Shown here in pieces: positions 14,701-29,700 of a stretch of DNA of 64,000 nt. Origin of the DNA: Sclerurus mexicanus (lineage: Eukaryota > Chordata > Aves > Passeriformes > Furnariidae). The notes beneath the pieces were generated by a model. That model was not told the origin of the DNA and did no database searches. It saw only the letters and a program-made list of their open reading frames with translations. The DNA lies in assembly GCA_013396755.1 (NCBI GenBank), contig VWZF01002378.1:754525-818524 (forward strand), in the 5' to 3' direction. The stretch's first letter is position 1, and each line of letters begins with the position of its first letter. The translations under genes and the position numbers were made by a program.

Positions 14701-17700
14701 CAGGGCAGTGGGCACGGCCCCAAGGCTGCCAGAGCTCCAGGAGGGTTTGGATGATGCTCTGGGGCACAGGGGGTGACTCTTGGGGATGGTCGTGTGCAGG
14801 GCCAGGAGTTGGACTGGATGGTCCTTGTGGGTTCCTTGCAACTCAGCATATTCTGTGAAACAAGGGAGAGATGAGCCATTTTGTGTCAACATCTTCATAA
14901 AATTGTAGTAGAGATTACTTCTGGGTTTTTCCTCAAAGCTGACCCAGAGTTGTCTTAGTAGAGGAGTTTTTTGGGAGACCTGCCATGCCTCACAGGAAAG
15001 CAGGTTCCTCTGCAGGATGTGCTGGTTCCCACCCCCAGTGTAGAAAAGGAGGTGCTTAACAACTCTTTGTGGTGTAGGCAAAGAACTTCTAGAACACAGC
15101 AGTAGGAGGATGCAGAGTAACCACGCTGTCAATTAGTGCCTACAAGAAAACCCACTTTCTCTGAGCAGTCTGCGATTTTAACTCTGACGAGTAAAATCAT
15201 AGCTGTTCCCATTTTAACTTGAGAGTGCCAGAAGAAGCGGGGGCAAGGAATGGGTTGGGACAGGTCTGGCTCCACAATGATTTGAGGGAGCTTTTTTTTG
15301 TATTCAGAGTGAACTAATAGAAGAGTGGATTCTGCTCATTGAAGGATTTGGTTGTAAATTGTACAGAAGCGGCTCGAATGGGTGTAATGGAGGGACATTG
15401 ATGCTCCCCTGTGCCGAGGAAGCACCACTTCCCTTTGGATGCTGCTGACCCGGGCCAGTGGTGGGGCTGTGCAAGTTCCCAGTGCCCACCAGCAAGGGCA
15501 GCCTGCTCATGCCTGAGGAACAGGGCCAAGGAGAGCAGGCAGTGTGTAGGAATGGCATTTTCCTGTAACCTTGCACCATGTCCATCCACTCTGCTGCTTC
15601 TGAGCTGTCTCAGTGTGCTGTGAGCTGGGGCTTCCTGCTTGATTCATTATATATAAGTAGCCTGAGATAGGATCAGGGTAATGACAGCTCTCTGATGCAT
15701 CATTTAGCACGAAGCAAAGCAGCCTCTGAGTCCTGTAATTATTTTGTTGGGCAGCCATTTGTTTTGCTGCTTTCCTTCAAGTTTTTAAACGGCTTCGTGT
15801 TGTGAAATCTCAAGCAGAGTGCATAAATGGTTCCAGTTTGGCCTTTATTGCAGATGCTAACAGTCTTAAAATCAGGATTATCACATGGTTTAATCCCACG
15901 TTAGTACACTGCAGTGTACTAACATACACATGCAGTGTGTATAATTTCCTGGTCATTAAAATGCAGTGCCCATAACTCAAATTGGCATCGCAGCCCTGCT
16001 GGGAAATAGTTTTCAATCATGGGTTCTTTTGAATCCCTGTTCTTCCTATTTCTCTTTTGACAGTCCATTTCTTCCCCCACCCTCAGGGTTTGGCTTTGGT
16101 TTTCACATTTCCCTTCTGTAAAGAGGGAAGGAGGGCTCCGAGGAAAATAGTCCAGGGTGGTGTTTTTTTTTAATTGATGCCCCTTGAAGGTGCATTGCAC
16201 TGGGAGTGTGCTGGTTGTGCTGGAGGAGGCTGCTGTTTGCTCTCACGTGTTTAGCAAGCTCTCATTTCTGTGCAGAGCAGAGACTGGAGGCAAGAACTAA
16301 TTCTCCCCTTCCCACCCCCAACCTTTCAGAAGTTATTAGGCTTTTCTTCAGGTCACAAAACTGTAATTGTCTTTTTTTTTTCCCTGTGAATTTCTCAGAG
16401 GTGAATTGGAAAGTTTTCCTACAGACAAATGTACAGCATAGAGTGCTCTCTTGGGAGATCAGATTACTTACCCTTCCCTTAAATTTCTTTTCCTTTTAAT
16501 TTTCCTCTCAGGTCTGTGCTTTATTTATGTGCAATATGGGACATCTTTTGTGACACATATAATGGTTTTTGTTACCTTGGCCTCAGACCTCTTCCTTGAA
16601 ATGTTCTCCTGCAGCATTTTTGTCATTTTGTAAGTTATTTCTGAGCCACTGGCAGTTTCAAGCAGCACTAAGGCTCTCTTACAAAAATTGTGCAAATGCT
16701 GCCTATTAACTAAAATAGGACTACTTTTTGAAAGGAAAACTCAAGCAGATGTAGTGGAACAGTACAATTAAAGATTTATTTGACTATCTAATTGCAATGC
16801 TGATGAAGTTTTCTTTGGTATTTATAGAGTAGCTGGATATTTGAGTGTGAGTATGACAGACCAGTATACTCTTGAGCTTCAGCAATGTCTGTTTTAAAAC
16901 CCTTTAGGCATCTGTTTAATGTTCTCAGGCTCCTCAACCAGCTCATTATCTTAAACATACTCGCCCCAAGAGCCCTGATGTCACCTAAAATTTACACAGG
17001 CTTGTATAAGAATTAGATAATATAATGCCCATCTGCTTGGCACAGACTGCTAATGCAGTTACCCCTGGTGGCAGAAGTTGTGTATGTACCAAAATGAACG
17101 AGTTAGGTATTTTTTTGCACAGCCCTAGAGTGTTGTTTGGGATGTGGCTTTTGTGCTGAGCAGTTTGGGGCTTTTCCCTTTCACACTTGTGCAGCACTTT
17201 TGTATCTGGGAGGTTGGTTGATCTATTCCTCCCACAAGAAGCTAGTGAGGCTCTGCCTCAGCGATAAGCCAGTTTGTCAAGGGACCAAGGCAGTGGTTCT
17301 CCGTGTACTGAGGCAGGCTATTTTACACTTTTCAAGCTATTTTAAATATTTCGGCATAGTCTCAGTCTTCCTGGAACTAACACCAAATGAAATGAAATAC
17401 TGTGGATACCAATTGTTAATTCCAAATACGTAACTTTAAAGAAACACGTTGCCTTGTTTGGAGCAGGGCAGTGGGCTAGCTGATCCCCTGTGGTCATTTC
17501 CAGTGTAAATTATTCTATGATGTTTTAAAAATTGGATGTGAACTTCTGCAGAGCAATCCCTTTTTCTGTGTTTTATTGAATCTACCTTTGGAATATGTGT
17601 TAAAAGCTGTTCTGCTGTTCTGCATTTCTAGATCACTTTCAACGCTGGGCTTGGTTATATCATCACTCGCTGACCAAGCAGCAGGGAAGGGGAAAAACAA

Positions 17701-20700
17701 GTTTGTGCCTTACAGAGACTCTGTACTCACTTGGCTTCTCAAGGTAACGTGTATTTTCTGTTCACTGTGTTCATAGGATGTCAGCTTGCTAGCGTGTAGG
17801 ATCATTGTAGGATACCTCTGCATACATGCACTTCTCATCCTTTCCTCAAAGAAAGGAGTGGAGGAACTCTCATATCCAAGTAATATGGACAGCTGAGCGT
17901 CTTAATTCTGTGTGAAATCCTATTTGACTCTTTTCAGTTGTAATGGAATCAAAGGTGGTAGAGGCAGCTGGGAATGTCATCGTACTTTTCAGTGCCTAAA
18001 TCTCAATTTTTAACCCTCCAACTTTCTGTGGCTGCACTGCAGGACAACTTGGGAGGAAACAGCCAAACTGCCATGATAGCCACGATCAGTCCAGCAGCAG
18101 ACAACTACGAGGAGACCCTCTCAACTCTGAGATACGCAGACAGAGCCAAGAGGATCGTCAATCATGCTGTGGTCAATGAAGATCCAAATGCCAGGGTCAT
18201 CAGGGAACTCCGGGAAGAGGTTGAGAAGCTGAAAGAACAGCTCTCCCAAGCTGAGGTGACATTATTCACAGTACAATGGAAACTCAGTTTCCCAAGCAAA
18301 TGTCAAATTCTGCCTGGAAGACCAGCTTTCTTACAAAATGAGGAAGAGTCTGGCAGCCATTCCTTTTATTTCTTTATTAAGTAGTTAACCTTGTTTCCTC
18401 TATCCAACACAATGTGTGCTCATTTTTAATAGCTTTTAAATAAGGACGACATTGTACTGATGGTGACCCCTGTCAGACTAGACAGTTCTTGAGGAGCTTC
18501 AGGTCAAACAAGAGCTGATGCAGCACAGGGTAGGGCTGGCCAACTTCATTGTGTGGACTTGTTAACAGAATTAGTTTGGGGTTTTTTTGCATTGGTTCAC
18601 TATATATGATGCCAAATGGAAAAGTGTGAAAAGGCGTAAATGTGATATTGGGCCATGAAATACAGGACATTTCTCTCTGACATTTGTGAAAATCTATTAA
18701 AAAAATTGGCAAAAATTCAACACTGGAAACCACCAACAGTTTACTTCACTTCACTTAATAGTGTTAACTTAATAGTTAACACTGTGTGAGTGATGCTTAT
18801 CTTGGATTCATACTTCTAAGTGAAGAGTAAAGTATCCAGGCAGGACAGTTTACTTGGTAACAAATTAGGCACTTAACACATAGAAAAATATTGTTATCTT
18901 TTTGGGCAGGACACAAAATACTGCTGGAAAAAGAACACAAGTATGTTCGAAGGTAAATTTGTGTGGTGTTTGAACTTTGTTCTCCTAAGGAATAGTGTTC
19001 CTCATATGAACAGTTCCTTATAGACTGAAATGGGAAAACCTGCTTTAAGAAAAAGAAACCATTCGCTTTTTTCATAGATAAAAGATCCCTTATTTTAACT
19101 GGAAAAAGGCACAGAGATTATGTCCTCTGCCTTTGCAAGGGACCTATTTCTTCATCTCCTACCATGAAAAACCTGGGTATGTAGTAGAAATCTATACTTA
19201 TTGCATTTTGCTATTATGTTGATATCTTCTGTTTCTTTGGGCAAGCAGACTTTGCAGTGGGGAGAGTAGCTGGGGGTTTTAGCTCATTTCTGTCTTTTAG
19301 GCCATGAAGGCACCAGAACTGAAGGAGAAACTGGAAGAATCTGAAAAACTAATAAAAGAGCTAACAGTCACCTGGGAAGAAAAGCTAAGGAAAACAGAAG
19401 AAATTGCACAGGTATTTTAGAAGTTTTGAGGAGATAATCATGCAATGCAAGTGAATTTCATGAGCTTTTGTTGGCTGTTTAATAGCTGTTTTCTCCAACT
19501 ATTTAAAGTTCCTCTGAATTTTTGTCTTTCCCCCTTGTTTCTAGTTTTTGAGTGGGTTGGTTTGTTTGTTTGTTGGGCTTTTTTATAAGTCTAAATTTCC
19601 TCAGAATAAATCTAGCTGTGCCACAATATCATTGATAAGAGCAAACAAAAGAGACAGGGTGTGATCAGGTAGATGCTTTAGCTGAATTAATTATAAAACT
19701 GCCGAAGAACAATCAGTGGCATGCTATTTGCTGAGTTATTATGATTATCTTTGAACTAATTGGAACTGAGACTCACTTTTTACTAATATAGAGACTCAAA
19801 GCCACACTGTGTTACTTGCAAGTAGCTCTAATAAAATAGCTGCTTAGTAAGTCTAATAAATTTAATAGGACTGCTTAGGTAAGTAAGTTGCACTTTGGGG
19901 AAGGAGGTGTTTGAGTAGCAGACCCAACTTTTTATGGTTGGTGTGTGAAAATAAATTCTACTGACCTTGTGGCACTTAACCAGTGTCTGGTGGTGATAAA
20001 CAGAGTGCACACTCAGCATGTGCATCTCCAGCTTTAGTTTGCTCTGTGCTTGTGTCCACATCCTGCAGCAGGCAAGTGTAACCCATTTCTGTGCTTGCAG
20101 GAGAGGCAAAGGCAGCTGGAGAGCATGGGAATTTCCCTGGAGTCTTCAGGAATCAAGGTTGGGGATGACAAGTGTTACCTGGTGAACTTGAACGCCGACC
20201 CTGCGCTCAATGAGCTTTTGGTTTACTATTTAAAGGTGAGGATGTGAAAAGGATCATAAAAGGACACTTGTTTTGAAATTCTGGCTCATTTTGTTGCTTG
20301 GAGTGTGTGTGGATTTTTAAGACAAGTTGCAGCAAAATAGGATAGGCCTCCTTCTACTGTTGAGGCTTTTGTTCTCCCTCTGCAGTTCACCTTTGCTGTT
20401 CTCCTAATTGATCTCCTGACTGCCAACAGTGGCAGAAGTGCTCAGGGTGTGCCAGTGTCGAGATCATTTCTAGTTTTTCCAGACAGAATTGCTTTCTGGG
20501 CTGAACTTGAAGCAAGAGCCTCATGTTAGACACTTCTTTTTATTAGGGAACTGAGGATTGCTTTAAATATTCAGTGATTTTATGATAAAGAGGTGACGTT
20601 TATGAATAATCAGTAAGAGGAGCGTAGTCTTCAATGACAGAAAAGCTTATGAGAAAGGGGGTTAAAAAAAGCACTGCTAACGATTTCCAGAAATGTATTT

Positions 20701-23700
20701 TCCTGTTATTATTAGCTCTTATATCGTTCTGTTTAGCACAGTCTCATGTCAGAGTGAAGTAGTGTGAAATACACACCCAATGAGTTTGTAAGGAAATGTG
20801 AGCTGCTTGTCAATAATAAATGACTCTCCTGTCTTTTTATAGCTACTTTTCTGCATTGGTGACTGTGAGATAGGGCTTCTGTGTTTGCATACTAGCAAAT
20901 AAAGTACAGCTTCTCAAACAACAGCAAGATAAACTATTTCAGCAGAACTTAAAGTATTACTTGAAATTTTGTGGAGAATATTTGGTTGAGTTGCTGTATG
21001 GATGTTTTCTGAAAAGCAGACAACTCTGCACCTTGCTTTACTACCCATGCTGTCCTCTTAAATATGCCTATATGACATGACTGGTTTTCTTCACTATTTT
21101 TGTGTTTGTTACTTGTTTGCAGGCGTAGTATGAGAATATTTTTAAATCAGAATTTGTGTGTCAACTGCTCTATTTTGCTTTGTCTAGAGCTGTGTGAAGA
21201 GGAAGTGAAGAGCAGAACTCCATGTGTGACTCTTAGTTTTTAGATCTGCTGTGGCATTTCTGCTCTACAGAAGTGCTTAGCAAAGGGAAGCACTGCAGGC
21301 TGTGCAGCTAAAATATTAGCTAATATTAGCTTTAGCTAATATTTTCGTAGCTATATCAACAGTGGTGGTTTGCTTGTCTCTTAGTAACAATTTGCTTTCC
21401 AGGATCACACAAGAGTTGGTGCAGATACCTCTCAGGATATACAGCTCTTTGGCATAGGAATCCAACCAGAACACTGTGAGATTGACATTGCTTTAGATGG
21501 AGAAGTTACACTCACACCAAAAGAAAATGCCAGGTAAGGAGGATCAGCAGCACTTCCCACTGAAGTGTTTGCTTTTCTTTGCCAGGAGATAACTTTCCTG
21601 CATCTTTGTTGGGCACAGGCAGAAGTGTCTTACATCCTGGTCAGTGAGCAGCTTCAGTATAGTTGTAAATGTCTTTGTCAAGTCACCTCCAATGGCATGT
21701 GATAAGCAGTGCCTTTGTCCTAGTTAAGAGTCATGCTGGTTGCCTGAAATGTGAATATCTACATAACGTAGAGATTAGTGTCAGAATGAGAAACTAAAGT
21801 TTGAGACACCCCTGAAAATCCAATCTCTTTCGTTCTGCCTGTAGTAAAACACATTTGTATTTTTCTTCTGCAGCCTGTGGTGCAGAATTCCAGACAGATG
21901 GGATTCAGACTTGTGGTGACAGAGTTACTGCACTGACAATCAGTCATTTTGACTGGAAAGAACACAGGCATATATTAGTGGAAAATACATATTTTCTTTT
22001 AGTCATGCCTGATCTGCAATGATTATGTAACTGTTCTTAAGATACTGGTGTCAGCAGAAATTGAGTTACCTGAATTTCTTTAAAAAAAAAAAAGTTAAAT
22101 AAAAATCTGGTTTAAAATGAAATGCTTCCATGTTTGTGTTGACATCGTGAGAGAGGCAGCTGAAATGAGAACACTGCATCTGAAAAGGCTTTTTTCATTT
22201 TCCTGAAGTTTTTTCCCCTTTCAGCTAAAATGCTCTGCTTTGTGACTCATGTATGCAAAAGTTCAACAGCTCAATTTTTCCCATTTTGTGATTGAAACTT
22301 AAATACAAAGAAACCTACAAAGAAACCCAGCAGTATACCAGATGTTCACAAAAATAGGCTCTTGTTAATAATAGAGACTCCATTTGTTGAAAGAATAAAA
22401 CTTGGACCTAAGAATCTTTTCTTATGCTTGAATGCCAAATATGTTAACGGCATGTTTTACAACTCTGCATTGACTGGAGATGTATCTTGGAGAGCTTTAT
22501 CAGTAGAATTTGCATGCATTCAAGTTTACAGACTGCTTATAAGAAACAGGCAGTGACCCAGTTTGAGAAATGGGCATGTAAAGAAAACTTGGCCAACAGA
22601 AGCAAGCCTGTCTGTCTGTTTGCAGAGTTGTACCAGCCAAAGCTGGAGGGGAAAGGTGCTAATTCTGACAATAGAAGTCAGAGCAGTGCCTTTCCCATTG
22701 ATCCTTTAATGCGAACCTGGCAGATCTGTGCTTCAGGTGATGCAAATGACTGTTGGCAGGTGGGAGAAAAGGCAGCTCTTCAATCTTTTTATTTGTAAGG
22801 TTTCACTGAAATTGTGTTTTCTTCTTTCAGATCCTGTGTAAATGGTGCGCTGGTATGTTCTGTCACTCAGTTATGGCATGGAGATAGAATATTATGGGGA
22901 AACAACCACTTTTTTAGGTAACAGTTGATATTTATATTCCAGGCACTTAACATTCAGCCCGTTTTTTTTTTCCCCTTCACTATTCCACATCACCTTGTTT
23001 ATAAACTGAATTTCCATTTTTACACAGAATCAATTTACCAAAGAGGAAACGTCGAGATTGGCTGAAAGACCTTGAGAAAGAAACCTCACTGGGAGAGCAT
23101 GATGTGGATGCAGCCAGTGAAGCTTCTTCAGAACCAGACTACAACTATGAGTTTGCACAAATGGAAGTTATTATGAAGACACTGAATAGCAATGGTAAGG
23201 CCAGATAAGAATGTTCCTTTGGATTGCCTAACCAATTCAGCAGGGAACTCAGTTGCTGGGTAAAACAAGCAGTATGCTTGTTTCCAGGGGCCTTTGGAGT
23301 ATTTTTAGGATAAGATATTTTGCAGAAACCATGTTAGGTGTGTGCATGCATATAAATTAAACATATATAAATATGTATATGTAAAAGAATGTGTGCACCT
23401 AGGTATAAATACACACAGAAGTTAGTAGTTGGTTTGTGCCCTTACACACAATTCCACCTGTGCCTCTGCTCTTTTTTGGAGTGCAGCTGAGTTGTAATCA
23501 TATTCCTGTCAAATCAACATCCCAAGTCTGAGCTCTTGGTTCTGAAAGTTACTGCAGCCAAAAAGTTACACCAGATATGGCTCAGATGGTTTCATGCTTC
23601 CTTTTGTATCAGATATTACTGACACCATTTTAACTTCAGCAGAAAAAACACTGAAATGATAACAAACCAATAGGCAAACGTCAGCTAGCGTGGTTTTCAA

Positions 23701-26700
23701 TTTCATTTCACCTTTGAAACAAATTGGAATGCTTTTTTTGGGACAACACACTAAAATACAGTATATATAAAATAATGGCATGGTGTGTGTATATATAAAA
23801 CAATATGATTTCCAGAAGGCAGGTCATAGTTCATATGATACAAAACAATATGAAGAAATGCTGAAAAATTTGGTAAACTACTGAATGCTTTGTGCAGTTA
23901 TAATACACAAACTTTGAGAGGCAAATACTTTGTGTTTTGGTCACTGACCAAGAAGACACAGTAGATGGTGTCTCTTTGCTCCTGTTCTCCCTCATGTGTT
24001 TGCTGTTTTCTTCCCTCTGTGTTTACTTTTTTCTTGACCTCCCCTTATTCTTTAGCTTTGTCTGTTTTGCTGTTGAGTGCAGCGTGATGGTTTTGCATGC
24101 TCCGTGTTGCAGATTTTTTGCAGTTTTATCTTTGTGTGAATGAGTGATGGGGTCAGGTCACTTAAACTGATGGGAAATTGCTGTTTGATAACAGAAATAC
24201 TCTCGTTATGGTTCGCTTGTACCAGGAGATGAGTTTCAGATGAATCTGCCGTCCTGGTGGTCTTCAGTGTTGTCATCCCTTGTGAAGATTCTGTTGCCTG
24301 TGTTAAGGCCTCAGACCATCCCATTTCTGTGCCAAAACTGGGACAAAGGTTTTGAACTCAACTGGCTCGTGCATGAGGCTGCTGGAGAAGTCTGAAAGCG
24401 TTAATTGATGCTTGATCTGCTTGCCACTAACCAGGGATTTGAGTGAAGTGTAGCAGCCTACAATGAGTCAGTGTTCTTTGAACAGGGGGTCACATTTGTG
24501 GGTTTCATCTGCAGTTATCTAGCTGATTGAAACAATTCTTCACAATATTCCAAGTGCCTTTGCATTTTACTTCAGTAGGCTTTTCAGATTGTGGGCCAGG
24601 CCGGTTTTCGTCTTGGTTAGCTGCTTTCTGCATCTTGGTCAAGAACAGTGCAGACCTTGCTGTTCCCTTGAAGCTCTTCCCTCCCTAATGCCCAGCAAAT
24701 GTTTGCAGTCATACACGTTGCACCGGTTCAGAGGTGTCGTATCCCAGTTCTTCTGCTTCTTTGCTCACTCCCACAGAGGTGTTGCTTAACTAAATTGGAC
24801 TAGTGATGATAATAAAACACTGGCAAAACAAGTGACTGTGAGGGTCATAGCCTTTTGATTTGAAGTTAGATGGTGCTGTAGGTTCTGGTCCTCTTAGTGG
24901 TGTAGCTTAAACACCTTTTTCTCTGACAGGTTTCCAGTTTGTTGTGTAAGAAGTAAAAGCAGCTTTGTTAGAGTTCCATTTATTTATTCTTCCTCAAAAT
25001 GAAAAACAAATATGGGCAAGGAAGAATAAATAACTAAATGACTGAAGACAGTTAATTGAGTAATGGAGAAACCCTAAAGGGGGAATAAAGGGGTATTTTA
25101 ACAATTTTATTAGAGAATTATTTTATAGGCATGTATAGATATAACCCAGAACAAGAGGGTTTGGTTTCCTTTGTTTTGTTTTGGGTTTTTTTTGAGACGA
25201 GATTTTTCCCCCCTTGATTTGTTTGAGAATTGCAATCCTCTTTAAATAAACAGCCTGGCTTGTGCAGGGTGCAAACACATTTGTTTTTATGGCATGTGAC
25301 CAGCAGAGCAGTGTCACAGACTCCCTCCGGCTCCAAAGAACCTCGGAGGGAAATGTGGGGCTCTGAAAACTGCTGCAAAGAAAACATCCAGATTCTTTCC
25401 TTCCTTCAGCGTGTTAACTTTCTTTGTGGGATTCTGTCAGATCAGCTTGGTACTGCTAATTTGTGATGCTGGTCAAACACAGAATGCATCAAAGAAGTTT
25501 TACTTTGCAGTGGTTAAGTAAACAGTGGGATTAGGTTAGGCAGCTTCTCATTGAAGCAAACAAAACTGTTACAGCCCCGGGAGGGGATTTTGATGAAATT
25601 TAGCAGAGCAACCTGTGTCATAACCCTCTTCCAGCTTGCTTAGAAAAATACGCTTGCATGACATCGTAAGGACTTCATTCAGCACCGTTGTTACTGGGTG
25701 AACACGTTCCAGATGTGAATTAAGTGACTTTGCAGCAAGGTAATAAATGCTGTTCATCCCACGAAGAGGATACATCCTTATGGTCAGTGTCAGTATTCCA
25801 TCATTTTGCAGAGGATTAACCGCACATGAATGTTTTTTCCAGGGTCATTGAAGTCTTGTGGCCTAAATATGTAAAGGATTGGAACTTGGGACTTTTAGCA
25901 CTCTATGGAATTTGCTGTGTATTTGGCAGGCACTGGGTAAAATCTTCCTTAATTTATTTGATTTTTGCATAAGGAATCCAAAATTATGGAACATGGTGCT
26001 TAAGTTTAATTTAAACACTTTAAACGGTGTAGTTATTTTGAACTGTGAAACTGTTTATTTCTTCATATTCTACCTAGGCAGTTTATAATTCACACCATAT
26101 TTTGTTTTTCCCCTGTGACAGGCTTAGGGTTTCCTATGTAAACTCTTTCAAAAATTAAATGAAAGAGTTTTCTAGAAGTGTGAATCTACCTTTTGCATTT
26201 CAATACAAGCATAACCCTCCTCTTTTTCCCTTCCCCCAAGCAGTAGAGGAGTATGTTGAAATTGGGAAGGTTTAGCCTAGGTTCTTGCATCTTATTCCGA
26301 ATATTTCCAATGGTATAATTTTATCCTGTGGTGGTTGTAATGCTGCAACTAGGTGGCTGAAAAGGTAATTTCTATTAAGGAAATCTGCTCCTTGAACTCA
26401 TAGCTGTTCTTTGAGCAGTTTAGAAAAGTCTCAATGAGTCAGCCTTAGATTCATTTCCTGTGTTTGCAAACACAAAAAGGGCTTTTAATTTCTTCCATGT
26501 CTCTTCGCTATCATCTGCATAATACCTGATTTCTCAAGCATTCTCACACATAACTAAGACTGCCTTGGGGATTAAGCAGCAAAACCTATGCATGTGAAGG
26601 TAATTCTGGCATTATCTGGAGGAGTTAGGAGGATAACAGTGATGCAGGTCAGCATTCATAACCTGATTTGTAGTCTAGAATATTAAACTTGGTTCAGCCA

Positions 26701-29700
26701 GGGCTTTTTGTTGCACTGTCTGTTTAAAAGCTAATAATAGCTAACTTCTTTCTGAGAATGTCATGTACTAAAACGTAATATTTCTGGTTATTTTAAGATA
26801 TTTTGATGCATCACTAGGTTTCTATTTGGTTGCTGTTTATCCTGATTTTTAACTTTGTGCTCTATACTTAACCATTGTGGTGGTATTTTATGATGCCCTT
26901 GACTGAAGCCAGTGATTTTTTTTCCATGGATAAGGGTAGGATCACACTAGCAACTTGCAGAAGTATTTGCAAGAAATGAAGGGTTCATAACTAAATCACA
27001 GCAGCTCTTTTCTTTTTTAGTTTGTGTACTTGTTTTTTGTTTATATATTGATGAAATGGGAGAGGTATCACCAACAACTATTTTAGAACTGAATTTTTTT
27101 GCATTTGAAAATCCTGGCACACCCACGAGCTGCAGTGTTGCTTCCCCTGATAATCCACCACTCCAGCTTCAGGACTCCTCTACCTTCTCCTGTGGTGAGC
27201 AGAATAAGCAGTGTGTTAGGTGGTTGTCTAGATTGGTCCTCTTGTAAGCCACCTTTTTGCTGTATTTGAGCTTTCAGGTATGAAGCAGATATAGATATGT
27301 ATATAGGTAGTATATAGAAGGAACTTATTCCATTAAATGGTTCATTCAGAGGCACAGTCTGGCACTGGAAGTAAATCCAGGAATAAGCAGAGTAATGTTT
27401 CTTTAATTTCAGTGCACTTCAGGTTTATCTCCAGCTGGTTGACACAAGCAGATTTTTCAGGACAGAGCAGCCAAACAGATATTTGTTCTGGGTTCCTGCA
27501 GAGGCGAAATGTGGTTTGTAGAGCTGAGCACAGGAGTCCCCTCCAGGACATGCTCTGCCTGTGCCAGTGCTGTGTGGCACATCAGTGCAGTGCCATGTGT
27601 GACCACTCAGCCAGTTGCTTTGTCTCCCTTTCCATCTGCAGCTCCCCAGTGTTTCATCCTCTGCCAAAATGGAGAAAGTAAATCACTTTTTACTTCCTTA
27701 AGTTGTTTCCTTCTCTGGTTAACATCATCTTCCCTTGTTCCCTTACTAATTTGTTTCCTTTTCCACTTATTCCTTTTTTTCCTCCTGGGATTCTGGAATA
27801 TATTATAAAATCACAGCACTGAAACATGCAGTAGGCGAGGGGCCTTAACCATTGTTCTAGCCTCTTTGCATGCCATTTGGTTTTTGATTTCTTGTTTGGA
27901 TTTATCTGTTTAATGCAACATTTATTATTTTGGCTCCTGTGCTGGGGGGGGAAAGTGGTTTTCAAAACCTCTGGGCTGTGTTGATTGCTCTTACCAACTA
28001 AGATGCCGGAATGGCGTTTTCTCACCATTCTGGATTATTTTTTTTTTTACTCTTTCCTGTTGATTTTTGTTTCCCCTTCTTTCCAGACCCGGTACAGAAC
28101 GTGGTGCAGGTCCTGGAGAAGCAGTACCTGGAGGAGAAGCGCAGTGCCCTCGAGGAGCAGCGGCTGATGTACGAGCGGGAGCTGGAGCAGCTGCGCCAGC
28201 AGCTCTCCCCGGAGCGGCAGCACCAGCACGGCGGGGACAGGCTCTCCTACACGGCTCAGGCTGCACAGCAGAAGGTCAATCTCTGGACAGAAGAGAGGTG
28301 AGAATGCTGGGGTGAAAACAAAAGGGCCAGTGAGGACTGCAGAGGGTGAAAGAGCCTTCTGTCTCAGGGCGATGCCGCGTTTTGTGGAGCTGACGCGCAG
28401 CACAGGGTCTGTTTCCACCCAAAGGACTTGAGTTCTGATGTGTGACACGTGTACAGGGTTTAACTCACAAAACACAGAAAAATACAGCTTTTGCTATTAA
28501 CAGTGTGGAGGTTTTTGTTTGCTGACATTTTTTTTAACTAGAGCAGTGCTTATGAAATGTTTGGTTTAGCAATTGTTGGTCTGGGTCTTGGAAGAAAGGA
28601 TAGTGCAGAAAGGTAAATTTGTCAGCTAAGGCTATAGAGTCCACTAAGGAGCATTGTGTCTTGCAAGTATCCCATGAGAGCGTCATATTTTTCAATCTAA
28701 AAAACATTAAAAAAGTACAGAAAATGGGTGTCCATATATGTTGGATGTGTTTCTAAAGAAGAGAATTGCTGTGTTTGAGCTGTTAAAGACTTACTTGATG
28801 AACAGGCCTCTTTGCAAAGGAATAGCAGGGCACCAGAATGAAGCCTTGGGGAGAGATCATCATGAGGTTTGCAGGGAGAGTTAAAATGCAGATTAGAAAG
28901 ATGTGAGCAGAGTGATTTTAAAGAGAGAAACTTGTTCTTGGTATCATTGAGAAGAAAAGGATGCCAGCTTCATGGAGAGTACTTTGAGGGACAGCAACTA
29001 AGATGATTTCAATTTTCTGCATTCAAATGAGTATTTTGTCCTGGGGCTAATTCAGCAGGAAGAACACCTAGATGTACTAACAGGTTTCTTGTACCTCCTT
29101 TCTCCTGTATTTCTTTTAAAACAGAAGCTTCCTTATTCACTCAGCATTTTTTCTATATGTAGTGAGTTTGAGTGCTCTTTTCTTTGTAATTATTTCTGCT
29201 TTCTTCTCTACCACTTAAAAAAACAAATCCATTCATGAGAGGAGTCTAAAAAAAGATAGCTAGGATTGTGTTGCAGCTTTCAAACTGAGAGTGTTAGAAA
29301 TAGAACAGACCTTGGTTTAGTTTTTGTGTGAGATTTTGTTTTGTAATTTCTGGGGGAAAAAAAAAAACTAAACAGCTGACTGTTGACCAGCAATGACTAG
29401 AATGTTTTACATGGCAAGTATAGGGAGAAGTAATGCAGTGATTCAACATTAATTAAAATAATTGCTTGCCCCTGTAAGAGCTAAAAACAGAATCACTGGG
29501 AACTGAATGTGAAGTGCTGCAGAGTTGTGGCTGGGATTTGCAGGCTCCTTTAGGGCTGCACAGGGAGTGCAGAATGAGAAACGTGCCAGCTGGAGCTCTT
29601 GCTGTTCAGAACTGCTCTGAGCACAGCAAGGCCAGCAAGAAATCAGGGTAACCCTCTTCAGCAGCAGAGATGAGAACTGGCCTTACTGGCAAAGGCAGGC

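Larger units (their letters stand above)
12539..17631 (+). other. KIF13A intron, 5.1 kb, containing CR1 fragments
   Basis: Holds a perfect 24-bp tandem duplication (12908-12955), a long CR1-type LINE fragment (about 14405-14870) and a short CR1 3' end (about 17455-17525). Open frames of up to 201 codons at 14527-15132 on the - strand arise from the GC-rich LINE and are not genes. Confidence 0.75.
18256..21402 (+). other. KIF13A introns around exons 19301-19411 and 20101-20235
   Basis: Three introns of 1.0, 0.7 and 1.2 kb. They contain two small inverted repeats (18760-18783 and 21310-21345) and TTTG-rich simple sequence near 19557-19575. Nothing else is recognised. Confidence 0.7.

Noticed and set aside
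14527..15132. 201-codon open frame on the - strand
   Set aside because: It is mostly antisense to the CR1 fragment; Pro/Leu-rich low-information translation without any recognisable domain.
27985..28475. Multiple overlapping frames around 28 kb on both strands
   Set aside because: Only the frame spliced at 28087-28297 matches KIF13A; the others are GC-rich shadows such as Ala/Arg-rich translations.
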